A stretch of DNA of 64,000 bases. It comes from Salmonella enterica subsp. arizonae. Lineage in GTDB: Bacteria > Pseudomonadota > Gammaproteobacteria > Enterobacterales > Enterobacteriaceae. The DNA lies in NCBI RefSeq assembly GCF_008692845.1, contig NZ_VXJW01000011.1:1-64000 (forward strand), read 5' to 3'. How positions within the stretch are numbered: position 1 is the stretch's first letter; each line of letters begins with the position of its first letter. Both the position numbers and the translations under genes were made by a program. Positions 32,234 through 44,018 of this stretch are shown in pieces. Below the pieces are notes generated by a model, which saw only the letters and a list, made by a program, of their open reading frames with translations, ran no database searches and was not told the origin of the DNA.

Positions 32234-33658
32234 TTACTGACTAATACCATTGAATTTATTCAGTGTTTCTTCCATTTTAAGCGTTTCTTTACGGTTCAGT
32301 GGATAGAAATAAATCAGAATAACCGCCGCCAAAAACAGGCATGAAGCCGGTAAGAGATTCGCCATCGTATAAATATTTTCCTGCACGGCGCTGGTTTGCA
32401 CAGCGCCGCCCATTGACGAGGATTGATAACCAATGATGGCCAGCATAAAACCGCCAATGGCTCCTGCGCACGCTTGACCCACCTTGCGAGCGAAGAAGTT
32501 CACACCATAAACGGTGCCATCCTCACGAGTGCCAGTAACATACTGGTGATAGTCACACACATCGGTCATAAACGCCCAAATCATCAAGTTAAATAACCCC
32601 GCCCCCAGCGTCGCCAGAAACAGGAAAACCAAATAGACTTTCGCGTCGATAATGTGGATGAAAAACATAATCAGATACATCGCCACTGCAAAGAGCAGCG
32701 CGCCGACGCTGGCTTCCTTCTTACCAAAGCGCTTCGTGAGCCAGGATGCCGATGGCGCCAGCAAAACCAGGGAACCAAAGGTAAAAAGCAGCGCGACAGA
32801 CATGGCCTCTTTGTTGTGGAAATAATCATTAAACAGGTAAGTCATGTTAGTACCAGACAATCCCTGATTAATCACAATCAGCAGATCCACAACCACTAAA
32901 ACAATCAGCGCTTTATTACGCGCCAATCCCTTCAGCAGCACCGACACGGGCATACTCGCTTTTCTCTCCACACGCACGCGTTCCGTCGTGAGCTGGCAGG
33001 TCAACGATAAGAAGATGAAACCCAGCACACCGCAACCAATGGCGATCCAGAAGAAATGTTGCCCGGAAATCACCTGGCTTCCGTCCACCAGAGTAGTATA
33101 CATCAGGATAGGAATAAAAAAGCCAGTTGCCCCGCCGCCGATTGCAGACCCAACGCTGCGCCAGGTTGAGAGCGATACACGATCTTCCGGATTAGAGCTA
33201 ATCGCCGCAGACATCGCGCCATACGGAATACTCACGGTCGATAACAGCGAACCGTAGATAAAATAGGAGCAGCAGATGTAGATAATTTTCGCCGTATACG
33301 AAAAATCCTGCACAAACGGCAGGAACAGGACGACCGCAATGATGCAGAACGGATACTTCATACGGCGCACCCAAGGGTTAAAGCGCCCATGAGCCGTCAG
33401 CCTGGAGGTGTCACATAAACGCCCCACCCCAACATCGATAAACGCATCAAAGAGTTTAGTCACAAAATAGAGCGAGCCGACAATAGCTCCGGAAATGCCA
33501 AGTACGTTAGTGTAATAAATCATTAAAAAACTATTTACTAACCCAAGAATAAAACAGGTCCCCAGATCACCACACAAATAACCAAACTTATCTCTAATCC
33601 CGAAAGGCCTGACGGTAATACTCTTATTGTTTCCGATGATAGCGCCATCACTAGACAT
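32234..33658 (-). CDS. GPH-family cation:sugar symporter
   Basis: A 474-residue inner-membrane transporter of the glycoside-pentoside-hexuronide family (MelB/YicJ/YihO relatives), with 12 predicted helices. Family features visible are FGYLCGDLG near residue 27, the helix 2-3 loop DAFIDVGVGRLCD near residue 90, and SIPYGAMSAAI near residue 145. The substrate is not determined. The gene is downstream of, and in the same direction as, a KdgM-type oligogalacturonate porin (86-bp gap), which suggests acidic oligosaccharide or galacturonate uptake, as with TogT/KdgM in pectinolytic bacteria. No lyase or hydrolase accompanies the pair. Confidence 0.88.
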   Translation of the reverse strand: MSSDGAIIGNNKSITVRPFGIRDKFGYLCGDLGTCFILGLVNSFLMIYYTNVLGISGAIVGSLYFVTKLFDAFIDVGVGRLCDTSRLTAHGRFNPWVRRMKYPFCIIAVVLFLPFVQDFSYTAKIIYICCSYFIYGSLLSTVSIPYGAMSAAISSNPEDRVSLSTWRSVGSAIGGGATGFFIPILMYTTLVDGSQVISGQHFFWIAIGCGVLGFIFLSLTCQLTTERVRVERKASMPVSVLLKGLARNKALIVLVVVDLLIVINQGLSGTNMTYLFNDYFHNKEAMSVALLFTFGSLVLLAPSASWLTKRFGKKEASVGALLFAVAMYLIMFFIHIIDAKVYLVFLFLATLGAGLFNLMIWAFMTDVCDYHQYVTGTREDGTVYGVNFFARKVGQACAGAIGGFMLAIIGYQSSSMGGAVQTSAVQENIYTMANLLPASCLFLAAVILIYFYPLNRKETLKMEETLNKFNGISQ

Positions 33659-33744
33659 GATGCCAACTCCTTAGATATGTTACTTACGCAAATTATGTAT
33701 ATATCCTGACGCTCAGCGTAATAAGCCGATACGAGGGGTATTAA

Positions 33745-34425
33745 TCAGAAATTATATCCAAGGCCAACACGGTAACGTGTCTGACGATCGTCCGTAGTCG
33801 TCGTATTATAGCCCGAAGAGACGTTACCCATCTCAACAAAAGGAACCCAGGAACCAATCTTATAAGCTACACGGAAGTTATATTCGTAATCTTCTTTTTT
33901 GTTGTTATATAAATCTTCGCTATCGGCAATTTTATAAATACCGTTGAGTTCAAACATCCAGTTATTGACGTTATAACCAAGCCATGCTTCAGGACGGTAG
34001 ACCATGCGGTCATCTTTACCATCGCTGTTTCTGCGCATGTACTCCTGGCGATAGCGGAACGCGGTCCACCAGTTATCATTGATGTTATACTGTACGCGGA
34101 TATAAGGCTTATAAATCGAGATGTTATCGCCCGTTTCAATCGCAATGCCAGGCTGCCAGACAAGCCCCTGCCAGGTAAACTGATAGCTTGCTGTATACTC
34201 GTTGCCGTTACTTTCCATATTGTTCCACGCGTCGTTAGATTGCGCGTCATCGGAGCGAGAAATGGCTTCGACTGCTACCCCAAAACCTGTAGCAAAACGG
34301 TGTGACATATAAATACGATCATAGTTACGTCCATCATCATAATATTCATGACGGTAATCAACATAACCCGCGTGCGTGGCCGCAGAGAGTAATGGAATAA
34401 GTAATAATAAAAATTTTAATTTCAT
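33745..34425 (-). CDS. KdgM-family oligosaccharide porin
   Basis: A 226-residue outer-membrane beta-barrel. The first 19 residues form a signal peptide with cleavage after THA. The mature part starts with YVDYRHEYYDDGR...DRIYMSHRFATGFG, the N-terminal signature of the oligogalacturonate-specific KdgM family, and ends with RQTRYRVGLGYNF, the family C-terminus with terminal Phe. KdgM is a small 12-stranded monomeric porin for acidic oligosaccharides. Context: probable first gene of an operon with the GPH symporter. The codon use and AT content of the surroundings suggest an acquired pair. Confidence 0.9.
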   Translation of the reverse strand: MKLKFLLLLIPLLSAATHAGYVDYRHEYYDDGRNYDRIYMSHRFATGFGVAVEAISRSDDAQSNDAWNNMESNGNEYTASYQFTWQGLVWQPGIAIETGDNISIYKPYIRVQYNINDNWWTAFRYRQEYMRRNSDGKDDRMVYRPEAWLGYNVNNWMFELNGIYKIADSEDLYNNKKEDYEYNFRVAYKIGSWVPFVEMGNVSSGYNTTTTDDRQTRYRVGLGYNF

Positions 34426-34721
34426 GAACGTCCCTCTTCATACACAATTAAGGAATCAACCCGACCTTCACTCCGTTATGGGAAAAGAAAATCTGGCCTA
34501 TGAATAATTTTAAATTTCCTAAAAAGTGTATTTAAGCAAGGGGAATAAAACCTTTTTAATTTTGCCAACAAAAGAAATAAATGGCAAAAAAATGAAGATA
34601 AAAAGGATGAAGATCACCAATAGAAACATTTTATCGATAAAATAAAAACATTGTTTTATTTATTTTTAATGAAAATTCATTCGGTACCTAAATGTATATT
34701 TCAATTCTGATTCACACATAC
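34426..34721. promoter_or_regulatory. AT-rich upstream region of the porin gene with a KdgR-like palindrome
   Basis: About 295 bp, strongly AT-rich, without a gene. At 34641-34660 the arms AATAAAA and TTTTATT are exact inverted repeats around a 6-base centre. The AAAA-N6-TTTT core has the spacing of the KdgR operator described in pectinolytic enterobacteria (GAAA-N6-TTTC), although with G to A changes. This would fit regulation by KDG, but A/T palindromes are common in such sequence. Confidence 0.35.
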
Positions 34722-34750
34722 AAAAAAAGCGCCCTGCGGCGCTTTTTTTT
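34722..34750. terminator. Terminator of rpmE (bidirectional)
   Basis: AAAAAAAGCGCC-CTGC-GGCGCTTTTTTTT lies just after the rpmE stop codon on the minus strand. It carries A- and T-runs on both sides. Confidence 0.9.
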
Positions 34751-34761
34751 CTGGCGATAAC

Positions 34762-34974
34762 TTATTTGCTGCCAGGGATGCTGAAGCGTTTGTTGAAACG
34801 CTCAACACGACCACCGGTATCAACAACACGCTGCTTACCAGTGAAGAACGGGTGGCATTTGCCGCACACGTCCAGGTTCAGGTCGTGACCCACAGTAGAG
34901 TGGGTTTTGATAACATTACCGCAAGAACAGGTTGCAGTAATTTCTACATAATTCGGGTGAATACCTTTTTTCAT
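34762..34974 (-). CDS. rpmE: 50S ribosomal protein L31
   Basis: Zinc-containing form of ribosomal protein L31. The ATG at 34974 gives the usual 70 residues (MKKGIHPNY...FSIPGSK). The zinc-binding cysteines are visible in CSCGN and CGKCHPFF, marking the C+ type. An in-frame start further upstream would add 33 residues without family support. It diverges from priA. Such L31 genes are used when zinc is sufficient. Confidence 0.98.
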
Positions 34975-35063
34975 GGGGAACCTCAGTGTAAGGCCGCGTC
35001 GCTCTTCCAGCCCTAACGCCAGACACCACGCGAAGTTAATAGTAAAGGGTTTGATGCGCATAA

Positions 35064-37376
<2,313 letters not shown>

Positions 37377-37530
37377 CCCTCACGATGCGAGACGGATCGT
37401 AAAATTAAAGATCCATCACACTTTTTATGAAAATTCTGTAACCGCTTCCACGCACTATCTGATAAAAATGTTTTAGATGAGTGTTACGAGGGATAGATCT
37501 GCGCCAGCAGTTCCCAGGCGAGGAGAAAGA

Positions 37531-38556
37531 GTGAAATCGAACAAGCAGGTTACTGCCGCTACGATGAAGGATGTTGCGTTGAAGGCAAAAGTCTCTACGG
37601 CAACCGTATCCCGCGCGCTAATGAACCCCGATAAAGTCTCCCAGTCCACCCGTAGCCGGGTTGAACAGGCCGCGCTTGAAGTGGGTTATTTCCCGCAGTC
37701 GATGGGGCGAAACGTAAAACGGAATGAATCCCGTACGATTTTGATAATTGTCCCGGATATTTGCGATCCCTTCTTCAGTGAAATTATCCGCGGTATCGAA
37801 GTAACCGCGGCAGAACAGGGATATCTGGTGCTGATTGGCGATTGCGCGCATCAACACCAGAAAGAAAAAACCTTCCTTAATCTCATCATCACCAAACAGA
37901 TCGACGGCATGGTACTTCTCAGCTCCCGACTGCCCTTTGACGCCAGCGTTGAGGAGCAGCGCAATTTGCCTCCGATGGTGATGTCGAATGAGTTTGCGCC
38001 GGAGCTTGAACTGCCGACGGTACATATCGATAACCTTACCGCCGCGTTCAATGCCATGAACTACCTGCTGGATCTGGGCCATCAGCGTATTGGCTGTATT
38101 GCGGGACCGGAAGATATGCCACTCTGTCACTATCGCTTACAAGGTTACGTACAGGCATTAAGACGCAGTGGCATTGTAGTCGATCCGCATTACATCGCCC
38201 GTGGCGACTTTACCTATGAAGCTGGGGCAAACGCATTAAAGCAGTTGCTTGAGCAACCGTTGCCGCCTACCGCCGTTTTTTGCCATAGCGATGTGATGGC
38301 GCTGGGCGCGCTCTCCTGGGCTAAGCGCCAGGGGCTGAAAGTGCCTGACGATCTGTCGATTATCGGCTTTGACAATATCGCGCTGGCTGAGTTTTGCGAT
38401 CCTCCGTTGACGACCGTGGCGCAGCCGCGTTTTGACATTGGTCGCGAAGCGATGCTGCTATTGCTCGATCAGATGCAGGGGCAAAATGTGAGCAGCGGCT
38501 CGCGTTTAATGGATTGCGAGCTGATTATTCGCGGTTCTACGCGCGCTTTACCTTAA
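37531..38556 (+). CDS. cytR: LacI-family repressor CytR
   Basis: Cytidine-sensing repressor of nucleoside uptake and catabolism genes; acts with CRP. A GTG at 37531 is chosen: it follows GAGGAGAAAGA at good spacing and gives 341 residues, the E. coli length, whereas an upstream ATG at 37477 would add 18 residues. The helix-turn-helix is at the N-terminus (MKDVALKAKVSTATVSRAL), followed by the periplasmic-binding-protein-like ligand domain. The region before it (37377-37530) is AT-rich and should hold a CRP-controlled promoter. Confidence 0.97.
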   Translation: MKSNKQVTAATMKDVALKAKVSTATVSRALMNPDKVSQSTRSRVEQAALEVGYFPQSMGRNVKRNESRTILIIVPDICDPFFSEIIRGIEVTAAEQGYLVLIGDCAHQHQKEKTFLNLIITKQIDGMVLLSSRLPFDASVEEQRNLPPMVMSNEFAPELELPTVHIDNLTAAFNAMNYLLDLGHQRIGCIAGPEDMPLCHYRLQGYVQALRRSGIVVDPHYIARGDFTYEAGANALKQLLEQPLPPTAVFCHSDVMALGALSWAKRQGLKVPDDLSIIGFDNIALAEFCDPPLTTVAQPRFDIGREAMLLLLDQMQGQNVSSGSRLMDCELIIRGSTRALP

Positions 38557-38649
38557 AGTAAATAGCTTTAAGACTCACCTGTCTGGTCAAAGGCCCGCCG
38601 CTTCAGTAACATGACGGACTGACGAACGAATAAATACAGCGAAACGATA

Positions 38650-39624
38650 GTGGCACAACGAGATTATGTACGTCGCGGCCAACCGGCTCCTTCGCGGCGC
38701 AAAAAGAACACCTCACGGAACTCACGGAAGAAGCAAAGCAATATGCCTGCGGTCTCGCCGGCAATGGTCGCGATTGCGGCAGCCGTCCTTGTGACCTTTA
38801 TCGGCGGTCTGTACTTCATTACGCACCATAAGAAAGAAGAGTCTGAAACGCTACAAAACCAGAAAGTCACCGGCAACGGGCTTCCGCCAAAACCGGAAGA
38901 GCGCTGGCGTTACATCAAAGAGCTGGAAAGCCGCCAGCCGGGCGTGCGTACGCCAACGGAACCGTCCGCTGGCGGCGAAGTCATGAATCCGAATCAGTTA
39001 ACCAGCGAGCAGCGTCAACTACTGGCGCAGATGCAGGCGGATATGCGCCAGCAGCCGACGCAACTTAACGAAGTGCCGTGGAACGAGCAGACGCCCGAAC
39101 AGCGTCAGCAAACGCTACAGCGCCAGCGTCAGGCACAGCAACAGCAGTGGACTCAAACGCAGCCTGTTCAGCAACCACGAACGCAGCCGCGGGTAAACGA
39201 GCAGTCGCAAACGCGCACGGTACAATCCGCTCCTGCACAACCCGTACGCCAGAGCCAGCCGCCGAAGCAGATGGCCTCGCAGCAACCTTACCAGGACTTG
39301 CTGCAAACGCCGACGCATACCAGCGCGGCAGCGCCGAAAGCCGCGCCAATTACGCGCGCGCCTGAAGCGCCGAAAGCGGCAACAGAGAAAAAAGATGAAC
39401 GTCGCTGGATGGTGCAATGCGGCTCATTCAAAGGCGCCGGGCAGGCAGAAAGTGTACGCGCTCAGTTGGCGTTTGAAGGCTTTGACTCCAAAATCACCAC
39501 CAATAACGGCTGGAATCGCGTCGTTATCGGGCCGGTTAAAGGTAAAGAAAATGCCGACAGCACCATTAACCGTCTGAAGATGGCGGGCCATACAAACTGT
39601 ATTCGACTCGCCACCGGGGGTTGA
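38650..39624 (+). CDS. ftsN: Essential cell-division protein FtsN
   Basis: Bitopic inner-membrane protein that triggers septal peptidoglycan synthesis through FtsA and FtsQLB. It starts at a GTG (MAQRDYVRRGQPAPSRRKK) and has 324 residues. Short cytoplasmic basic region, one membrane segment near residues 35-55 (MVAIAAAVLVTFIGGLYFI), the essential helical region, a Gln-rich linker (about 125-230), and the C-terminal SPOR peptidoglycan-binding domain (RWMVQCGSFKG to the end). The linker is more Gln/Thr/Pro-rich and longer than in E. coli (319 residues). Confidence 0.97.
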   Translation: MAQRDYVRRGQPAPSRRKKNTSRNSRKKQSNMPAVSPAMVAIAAAVLVTFIGGLYFITHHKKEESETLQNQKVTGNGLPPKPEERWRYIKELESRQPGVRTPTEPSAGGEVMNPNQLTSEQRQLLAQMQADMRQQPTQLNEVPWNEQTPEQRQQTLQRQRQAQQQQWTQTQPVQQPRTQPRVNEQSQTRTVQSAPAQPVRQSQPPKQMASQQPYQDLLQTPTHTSAAAPKAAPITRAPEAPKAATEKKDERRWMVQCGSFKGAGQAESVRAQLAFEGFDSKITTNNGWNRVVIGPVKGKENADSTINRLKMAGHTNCIRLATGG

Positions 39625-39648
39625 AACCCTCAAAATCTCCCCCATCTA
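39621..39648 (+). promoter_or_regulatory. Heat-shock (sigma-32) promoter of hslVU
   Basis: TTGAAA at 39621-39626 and CCCCATCTA at about 39640-39648 are separated by 13 bp, fitting the sigma-32 consensus (TTGAAA, CCCCAT). The -35 overlaps the stop codon of ftsN. Confidence 0.85.
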
Positions 39649-39660
39649 TACTTGCATTAC

Positions 39661-39681
39661 GCCCCGTACGCAGTACGGGGC
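39661..39681 (+). promoter_or_regulatory. 5'-UTR hairpin of hslVU
   Basis: GCCCCGTAC-GCA-GTACGGGGC is a perfect 9-bp stem with a 3-nt loop, located near the start of the predicted transcript and 34 bp before the hslV start. A stem-loop in this position stabilises hslVU mRNA in E. coli. Confidence 0.75.
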
Positions 39682-39715
39682 CGGAATTCTGCATTAATAA
39701 CCAAGGGGTCTGCTC

Positions 39716-40246
39716 GTGACAACAATAGTAAGCGTACGCCGTAACGGCCACGTGGTAATCGCCGGTGATGGTCAGGCCACGCTAGGTAACACTGTAATGA
39801 AAGGCAACGTGAAGAAAGTCCGCCGTCTCTACAACGACAAGGTCATTGCGGGCTTTGCGGGCGGTACTGCAGATGCATTCACGCTGTTCGAGCTGTTTGA
39901 ACGTAAACTGGAAATGCATCAGGGACATCTGGTCAAAGCCGCCGTTGAACTGGCAAAAGACTGGCGTACCGATCGTATGCTGCGCAAGCTTGAAGCGTTG
40001 CTGGCCGTCGCGGATGAAACCGCTTCGCTCATCATCACTGGTAACGGCGATGTCGTGCAACCTGAAAACGATTTAATTGCTATCGGTTCCGGCGGTCCTT
40101 ATGCCCAAGCTGCCGCTCGCGCTCTATTGGAAAACACTGAGCTTGGTGCGCGCGAAATTGCTGAAAAGGCGTTGGATATTGCAGGCGATATCTGCATTTA
40201 CACCAACCATTTCCACACCATTGAAGAATTGACCTCCAAAGCGTAA
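39716..40246 (+). CDS. hslV: ATP-dependent protease proteolytic subunit HslV (ClpQ)
   Basis: Bacterial proteasome-like N-terminal threonine protease. Starts at GTG; removal of Met leaves the catalytic Thr1 in MTTIVSVRR. 176 residues, as in E. coli. The GDGQATLG segment and the Lys in VKKVRRLYN near residue 34 complete the active site. Precedes hslU by 9 bp in a heat-shock operon. Confidence 0.98.
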   Translation: MTTIVSVRRNGHVVIAGDGQATLGNTVMKGNVKKVRRLYNDKVIAGFAGGTADAFTLFELFERKLEMHQGHLVKAAVELAKDWRTDRMLRKLEALLAVADETASLIITGNGDVVQPENDLIAIGSGGPYAQAAARALLENTELGAREIAEKALDIAGDICIYTNHFHTIEELTSKA

Positions 40247-40255
40247 GGACCCCTC

Positions 40256-41587
40256 ATGTCTGAAATGACCCCACGCGAAATCGTCAGCGAACTGAACAAA
40301 CACATTATCGGCCAGGATAACGCCAAGCGTTCCGTGGCGATTGCATTGCGTAACCGTTGGCGTCGTATGCAGCTTGATGAAGAGCTGCGCCACGAAGTGA
40401 CCCCAAAAAATATTCTGATGATTGGCCCGACCGGCGTCGGTAAAACCGAAATCGCCCGTCGTCTGGCAAAACTCGCCAACGCGCCGTTCATTAAAGTCGA
40501 AGCCACCAAGTTCACCGAAGTGGGCTATGTCGGTAAAGAAGTGGACTCAATTATCCGCGATCTGACCGATGCCGCAGTGAAAATGGTTCGCGTACAGGCT
40601 ATCGAGAAAAACCGCTATCGTGCGGAAGAGTTGGCGGAAGAACGCATTCTCGACGTGCTGGTCCCGCCAGCAAAAAATAACTGGGGCCAAACCGAACAGC
40701 AGCAGGAACCTTCTGCCGCCCGTCAAACATTCCGCAAAAAACTGCGCGAAGGCCAGCTTGACGATAAAGAGATCGAGATTAACCTCGCTGCCGCGCCGAT
40801 GGGTGTAGAGATTATGGCGCCTCCGGGCATGGAAGAGATGACCAGCCAGTTGCAGTCTCTGTTCCAGAACCTGGGCGGCCAGAAACAGAAACCGCGTAAG
40901 CTGAAAATTAAAGACGCGATGAAACTGTTGGTTGAAGAAGAGGCTGCTAAACTGGTTAACCCGGAAGAGCTGAAACAGGATGCTATCGACGCAGTTGAAC
41001 AGCACGGCATCGTGTTTATCGATGAAATTGACAAAATTTGTAAGCGTGGCGAAACCTCCGGCCCGGATGTTTCACGCGAAGGCGTACAGCGCGACTTACT
41101 GCCGCTGGTAGAAGGTTGCACTGTCTCGACCAAACATGGGATGGTCAAAACGGATCATATTCTGTTTATCGCCTCTGGCGCGTTCCAGGTGGCGAAACCG
41201 TCTGATCTAATCCCGGAACTGCAGGGCCGTCTGCCGATTCGCGTTGAACTTCAGGCGTTGACCACCAGCGATTTCGAACGCATTTTGACCGAGCCGAATG
41301 CGTCCGTCACCATGCAGTACAAAGCGCTGATGGCGACAGAAGGCGTCAATATTGAGTTTACCGATTCCGGTATTAAACGTATTGCCGAAGCTGCCTGGCA
41401 GGTTAACGAAACCACCGAAAACATCGGCGCGCGTCGTTTGCATACCGTACTGGAGCGTCTGATGGAAGAAATTTCCTATAACGCCAGCGATCTGCACGGC
41501 CAAAACATCACAATTGATGCGGAATATGTGAGCAAACATCTGGATGCGCTGGTCGCAGATGAAGATCTCAGCCGTTTTATCTTATAA
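40256..41587 (+). CDS. hslU: HslUV unfoldase subunit HslU (ClpY)
   Basis: AAA+ ATPase that unfolds substrates and feeds them into HslV. 443 residues, matching E. coli. Walker [10 protein letters not shown] near residue 57, Walker [11 protein letters not shown] near 250, the substrate-gripping pore motif GYVG near 90 and the I-domain (about 110-240) are visible. The C-terminus (DEDLSRFIL) is the segment that activates HslV. The operon ends in a terminator. Confidence 0.98.
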   Translation: MSEMTPREIVSELNKHIIGQDNAKRSVAIALRNRWRRMQLDEELRHEVTPKNILMIGPTGVGKTEIARRLAKLANAPFIKVEATKFTEVGYVGKEVDSIIRDLTDAAVKMVRVQAIEKNRYRAEELAEERILDVLVPPAKNNWGQTEQQQEPSAARQTFRKKLREGQLDDKEIEINLAAAPMGVEIMAPPGMEEMTSQLQSLFQNLGGQKQKPRKLKIKDAMKLLVEEEAAKLVNPEELKQDAIDAVEQHGIVFIDEIDKICKRGETSGPDVSREGVQRDLLPLVEGCTVSTKHGMVKTDHILFIASGAFQVAKPSDLIPELQGRLPIRVELQALTTSDFERILTEPNASVTMQYKALMATEGVNIEFTDSGIKRIAEAAWQVNETTENIGARRLHTVLERLMEEISYNASDLHGQNITIDAEYVSKHLDALVADEDLSRFIL

Positions 41588-41616
41588 TCGCGTCCAATGC
41601 ATTTTCATCACTGTTG

Positions 41617-41641
41617 ATGGGGCTGAAAAGCCCCATTTTTA
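41617..41641 (+). terminator. Terminator of hslVU
   Basis: ATGGGGCT-GAAA-AGCCCCAT followed by TTTT, 30 bp after the hslU stop codon. Confidence 0.9.
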
Positions 41642-41653
41642 TTGGCGCTAAAT

Positions 41654-42583
41654 ATGACTGAACAACAACAAATTAGCCGCACCCAGGCTTGGCTGGAAAG
41701 CTTACGACCCAAGACCTTACCCCTCGCTTTCGCGGCGATTATCGTCGGTACGGCTCTGGCATGGTGGCAAGGCTATTTCGATCCTCTGGTCGCACTGCTG
41801 GCCCTTATCACCGCCGGACTGCTGCAAATTTTATCTAACCTCGCCAACGATTACGGCGACGCTGTCAAAGGCAGTGATAAACCGGATCGCATCGGGCCGC
41901 TGCGTGGGATGCAGAAAGGCGTTATCACCCGACAGGAGATGAAGCGAGCGTTAATTATTACCGTCGTGCTGATCTGTATCTCCGGGCTGGCGCTGGTGGT
42001 GGTTGCGTGCCATACATTAACCGATTTTGTCGGCTTCCTGATTTTGGGCGGGCTGTCGATTGTCGCCGCTATCACCTACACCGTGGGTAATCGGCCCTAT
42101 GGTTATATCGGGCTGGGCGATATCTCTGTTCTGGTGTTCTTTGGCTGGCTAAGTGTCATGGGGAGCTGGTATCTTCAGGCGCACACGCTGATTCCTGCGC
42201 TGATTCTCCCGGCCACCGCCTGCGGTTTACTGGCGACAGCGGTACTGAATATTAATAACCTGCGCGATATTAATAGCGACAGAGAGAATGGCAAAAACAC
42301 CCTTGTGGTACGTCTGGGCGATGTTAACGCGCGTCGTTATCACGCCTGCCTGTTGCTAGGCGCGCTGATCTGTCTGGCGCTGTTTAACCTGCTCTCGCTA
42401 CACAGCATATGGGGGTGGTTGTTTATTCTGGCCGCGCCGTTACTCATCAAACAGGCGCGCTATGTCATGCGCGAAAGAGAGCCTGCGGCAATGCGTCCAA
42501 TGCTTGAACGCACCGTCAAAGGCGCGCTGTTAACCAACCTGTTATTTGTGATTGGGATACTCTTGAGTCAGTGGGCCGTTTAA
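41654..42583 (+). CDS. menA: 1,4-dihydroxy-2-naphthoate octaprenyltransferase MenA
   Basis: Integral membrane UbiA-superfamily enzyme that attaches the octaprenyl chain to DHNA in menaquinone synthesis. The ATG at 41654 gives 309 residues; an upstream TTG at 41642 is unlikely. The Mg-binding aspartate motif is NDYGDAVKGSDK near residue 72, and the second is in LRDINSDRENGKNT near 200. Eight to nine hydrophobic helices are evident. It begins 12 bp after the hslVU terminator's T-run, so it has its own promoter or relies on read-through. Confidence 0.97.
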   Translation: MTEQQQISRTQAWLESLRPKTLPLAFAAIIVGTALAWWQGYFDPLVALLALITAGLLQILSNLANDYGDAVKGSDKPDRIGPLRGMQKGVITRQEMKRALIITVVLICISGLALVVVACHTLTDFVGFLILGGLSIVAAITYTVGNRPYGYIGLGDISVLVFFGWLSVMGSWYLQAHTLIPALILPATACGLLATAVLNINNLRDINSDRENGKNTLVVRLGDVNARRYHACLLLGALICLALFNLLSLHSIWGWLFILAAPLLIKQARYVMREREPAAMRPMLERTVKGALLTNLLFVIGILLSQWAV

Positions 42584-42675
42584 CTGACAAATATCAATTA
42601 ACAATTGATGATTTTGCCAACAGTGTACTTAGCGCGATATACTAAAAATTCTCGCAGCAACTGAACGTTAAGCCT

Positions 42676-43161
42676 ATGAAATACGATACTTCCGAGCTTT
42701 GTGACATCTATCAGGAAGATGTCAACGTCGTGGAACCACTGTTTTCTAACTTTGGAGGACGGTCGTCGTTTGGCGGACAAATCATCACGGTAAAATGTTT
42801 CGAGGATAACGGGTTGCTGTATGATCTGCTCGAACAAAATGGCCGTGGCCGGGTTCTGCTGGTCGATGGCGGCGGTTCTGTCCGTCGTGCGTTAGTCGAC
42901 GCGGAGCTGGCGAGTCTGGCCACGCAAAATGAATGGGAAGGGCTGGTTATTTATGGCGCAGTGCGTCAGGTGGACGATCTGGAAGAGCTGGATATCGGCA
43001 TTCAGGCGATCGCCGCAATTCCGGTTGGCGCCGCAGGTGAAGGCATTGGGGAAAGCGATGTGCGCGTTAATTTCGGCGGCGTGACGTTCTTCTCCGGCGA
43101 TCATCTCTATGCCGACAACACCGGGATTATCCTTTCCGAAGACCCACTCGATATCGAGTGA
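42676..43161 (+). CDS. rraA: RNase E inhibitor RraA
   Basis: Trimeric ring protein that binds the C-terminal scaffold of RNase E and inhibits mRNA decay. 161 residues, almost the E. coli sequence, starting [12 protein letters not shown]. The SAM-methyltransferase-like fold has no catalytic residues. Followed by a strong terminator. Confidence 0.97.
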
Positions 43162-43163
43162 TC

Positions 43164-43191
43164 AAAAAAGGCGCCGTAAGGCGCCTTTTTT
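43164..43191 (+). terminator. Terminator of rraA
   Basis: AAAAAAGGCGCC-GTAA-GGCGCCTTTTTT begins right after the rraA stop codon; symmetrical and strong. Confidence 0.92.
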
Positions 43192-43206
43192 ATACGTTGT
43201 CGCTGA

Positions 43207-43241
43207 TTGCCGGATGGCAGCTTACGCCTTATCCGGCCCAC
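43207..43241. repeat. REP element between rraA and zapB
   Basis: ATTGCCGGATGGCAGCTTACGCC followed by TTATCCGGCCC, a single REP unit. Confidence 0.75.
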
Positions 43242-43264
43242 CGGTATCCGCATTCTAAATCCTC

Positions 43265-43379
43265 TATAGATTTCGCGTCAGGGCAAGGCGGCAAGTAAGT
43301 GAATCCCCAAGAGCATAGGCCACTATGTGACTGGGGTGAACGCACGCAGCCAACGCCGCCATAACGTGAAATATGACGA
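43265..43379. repeat. ERIC element (typical)
   Basis: Contains both diagnostic core segments of ERIC, GTGAATCCCC-AAGAGCATA (43299-43317) and GTGACTGGGGTGAACG (43327-43342), between inverted arms CGCGTCAGGGCAAGGCGGC and GCCGCCATAACGTGAAA-type ends. It abuts the zapB stop codon and will be in the zapB 3' UTR. Confidence 0.9.
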
Positions 43380-43382
43380 GGA

Positions 43383-43655
<273 letters not shown>

Positions 43656-43897
43656 TCACGTAAACGCGCACAATATAGTGCCGATTGTATGAAGCCCCGC
43701 TCTCGCTGTCCAGCGACATACCGCATAGATCGTGGTTTGCAACAATTTTCATCCATCTCCTGGTAACATTCCCCCAATAACTCAAAAGTGTTAACATATT
43801 GGTTAATGAAATGATTCAATTCACACTCTTCTGCTGTCTCAAAACGCGCTTCATGGCGCGATAACGCTCATTTTATTGACACAGTACACACATTTTA

Positions 43898-43934
43898 ATT
43901 TCGATATTTCTCGTTTTTGCTCGTTAACGATAAA
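43898..43934. promoter_or_regulatory. GlpR operator region of glpFKX
   Basis: TGCTCGTTAACGATAA (43918-43933) closely follows the GlpR half-site pattern TTCG-W-TA-W-CGAA, with a second degenerate copy (TTTCGATATTTCTCG) just upstream. The E. coli glpFKX promoter has several adjacent GlpR sites overlapping the -10/-35. The whole zapB-glpF gap (43623-44018) contains no gene. Confidence 0.65.
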
Positions 43935-44018
43935 TTAACAGCGTGCCTACAGGGCATCGTGGACGTCCATGACCTCCTCGCATACCAATAAACATTACAT
44001 ACTCTTTAGGATCCGATT

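Noticed and set aside
39078-39417. Repetitive Ala- and Arg-rich frames opposite and within ftsN
   Set aside because: They come from the Gln-rich linker codons of ftsN read in other frames.
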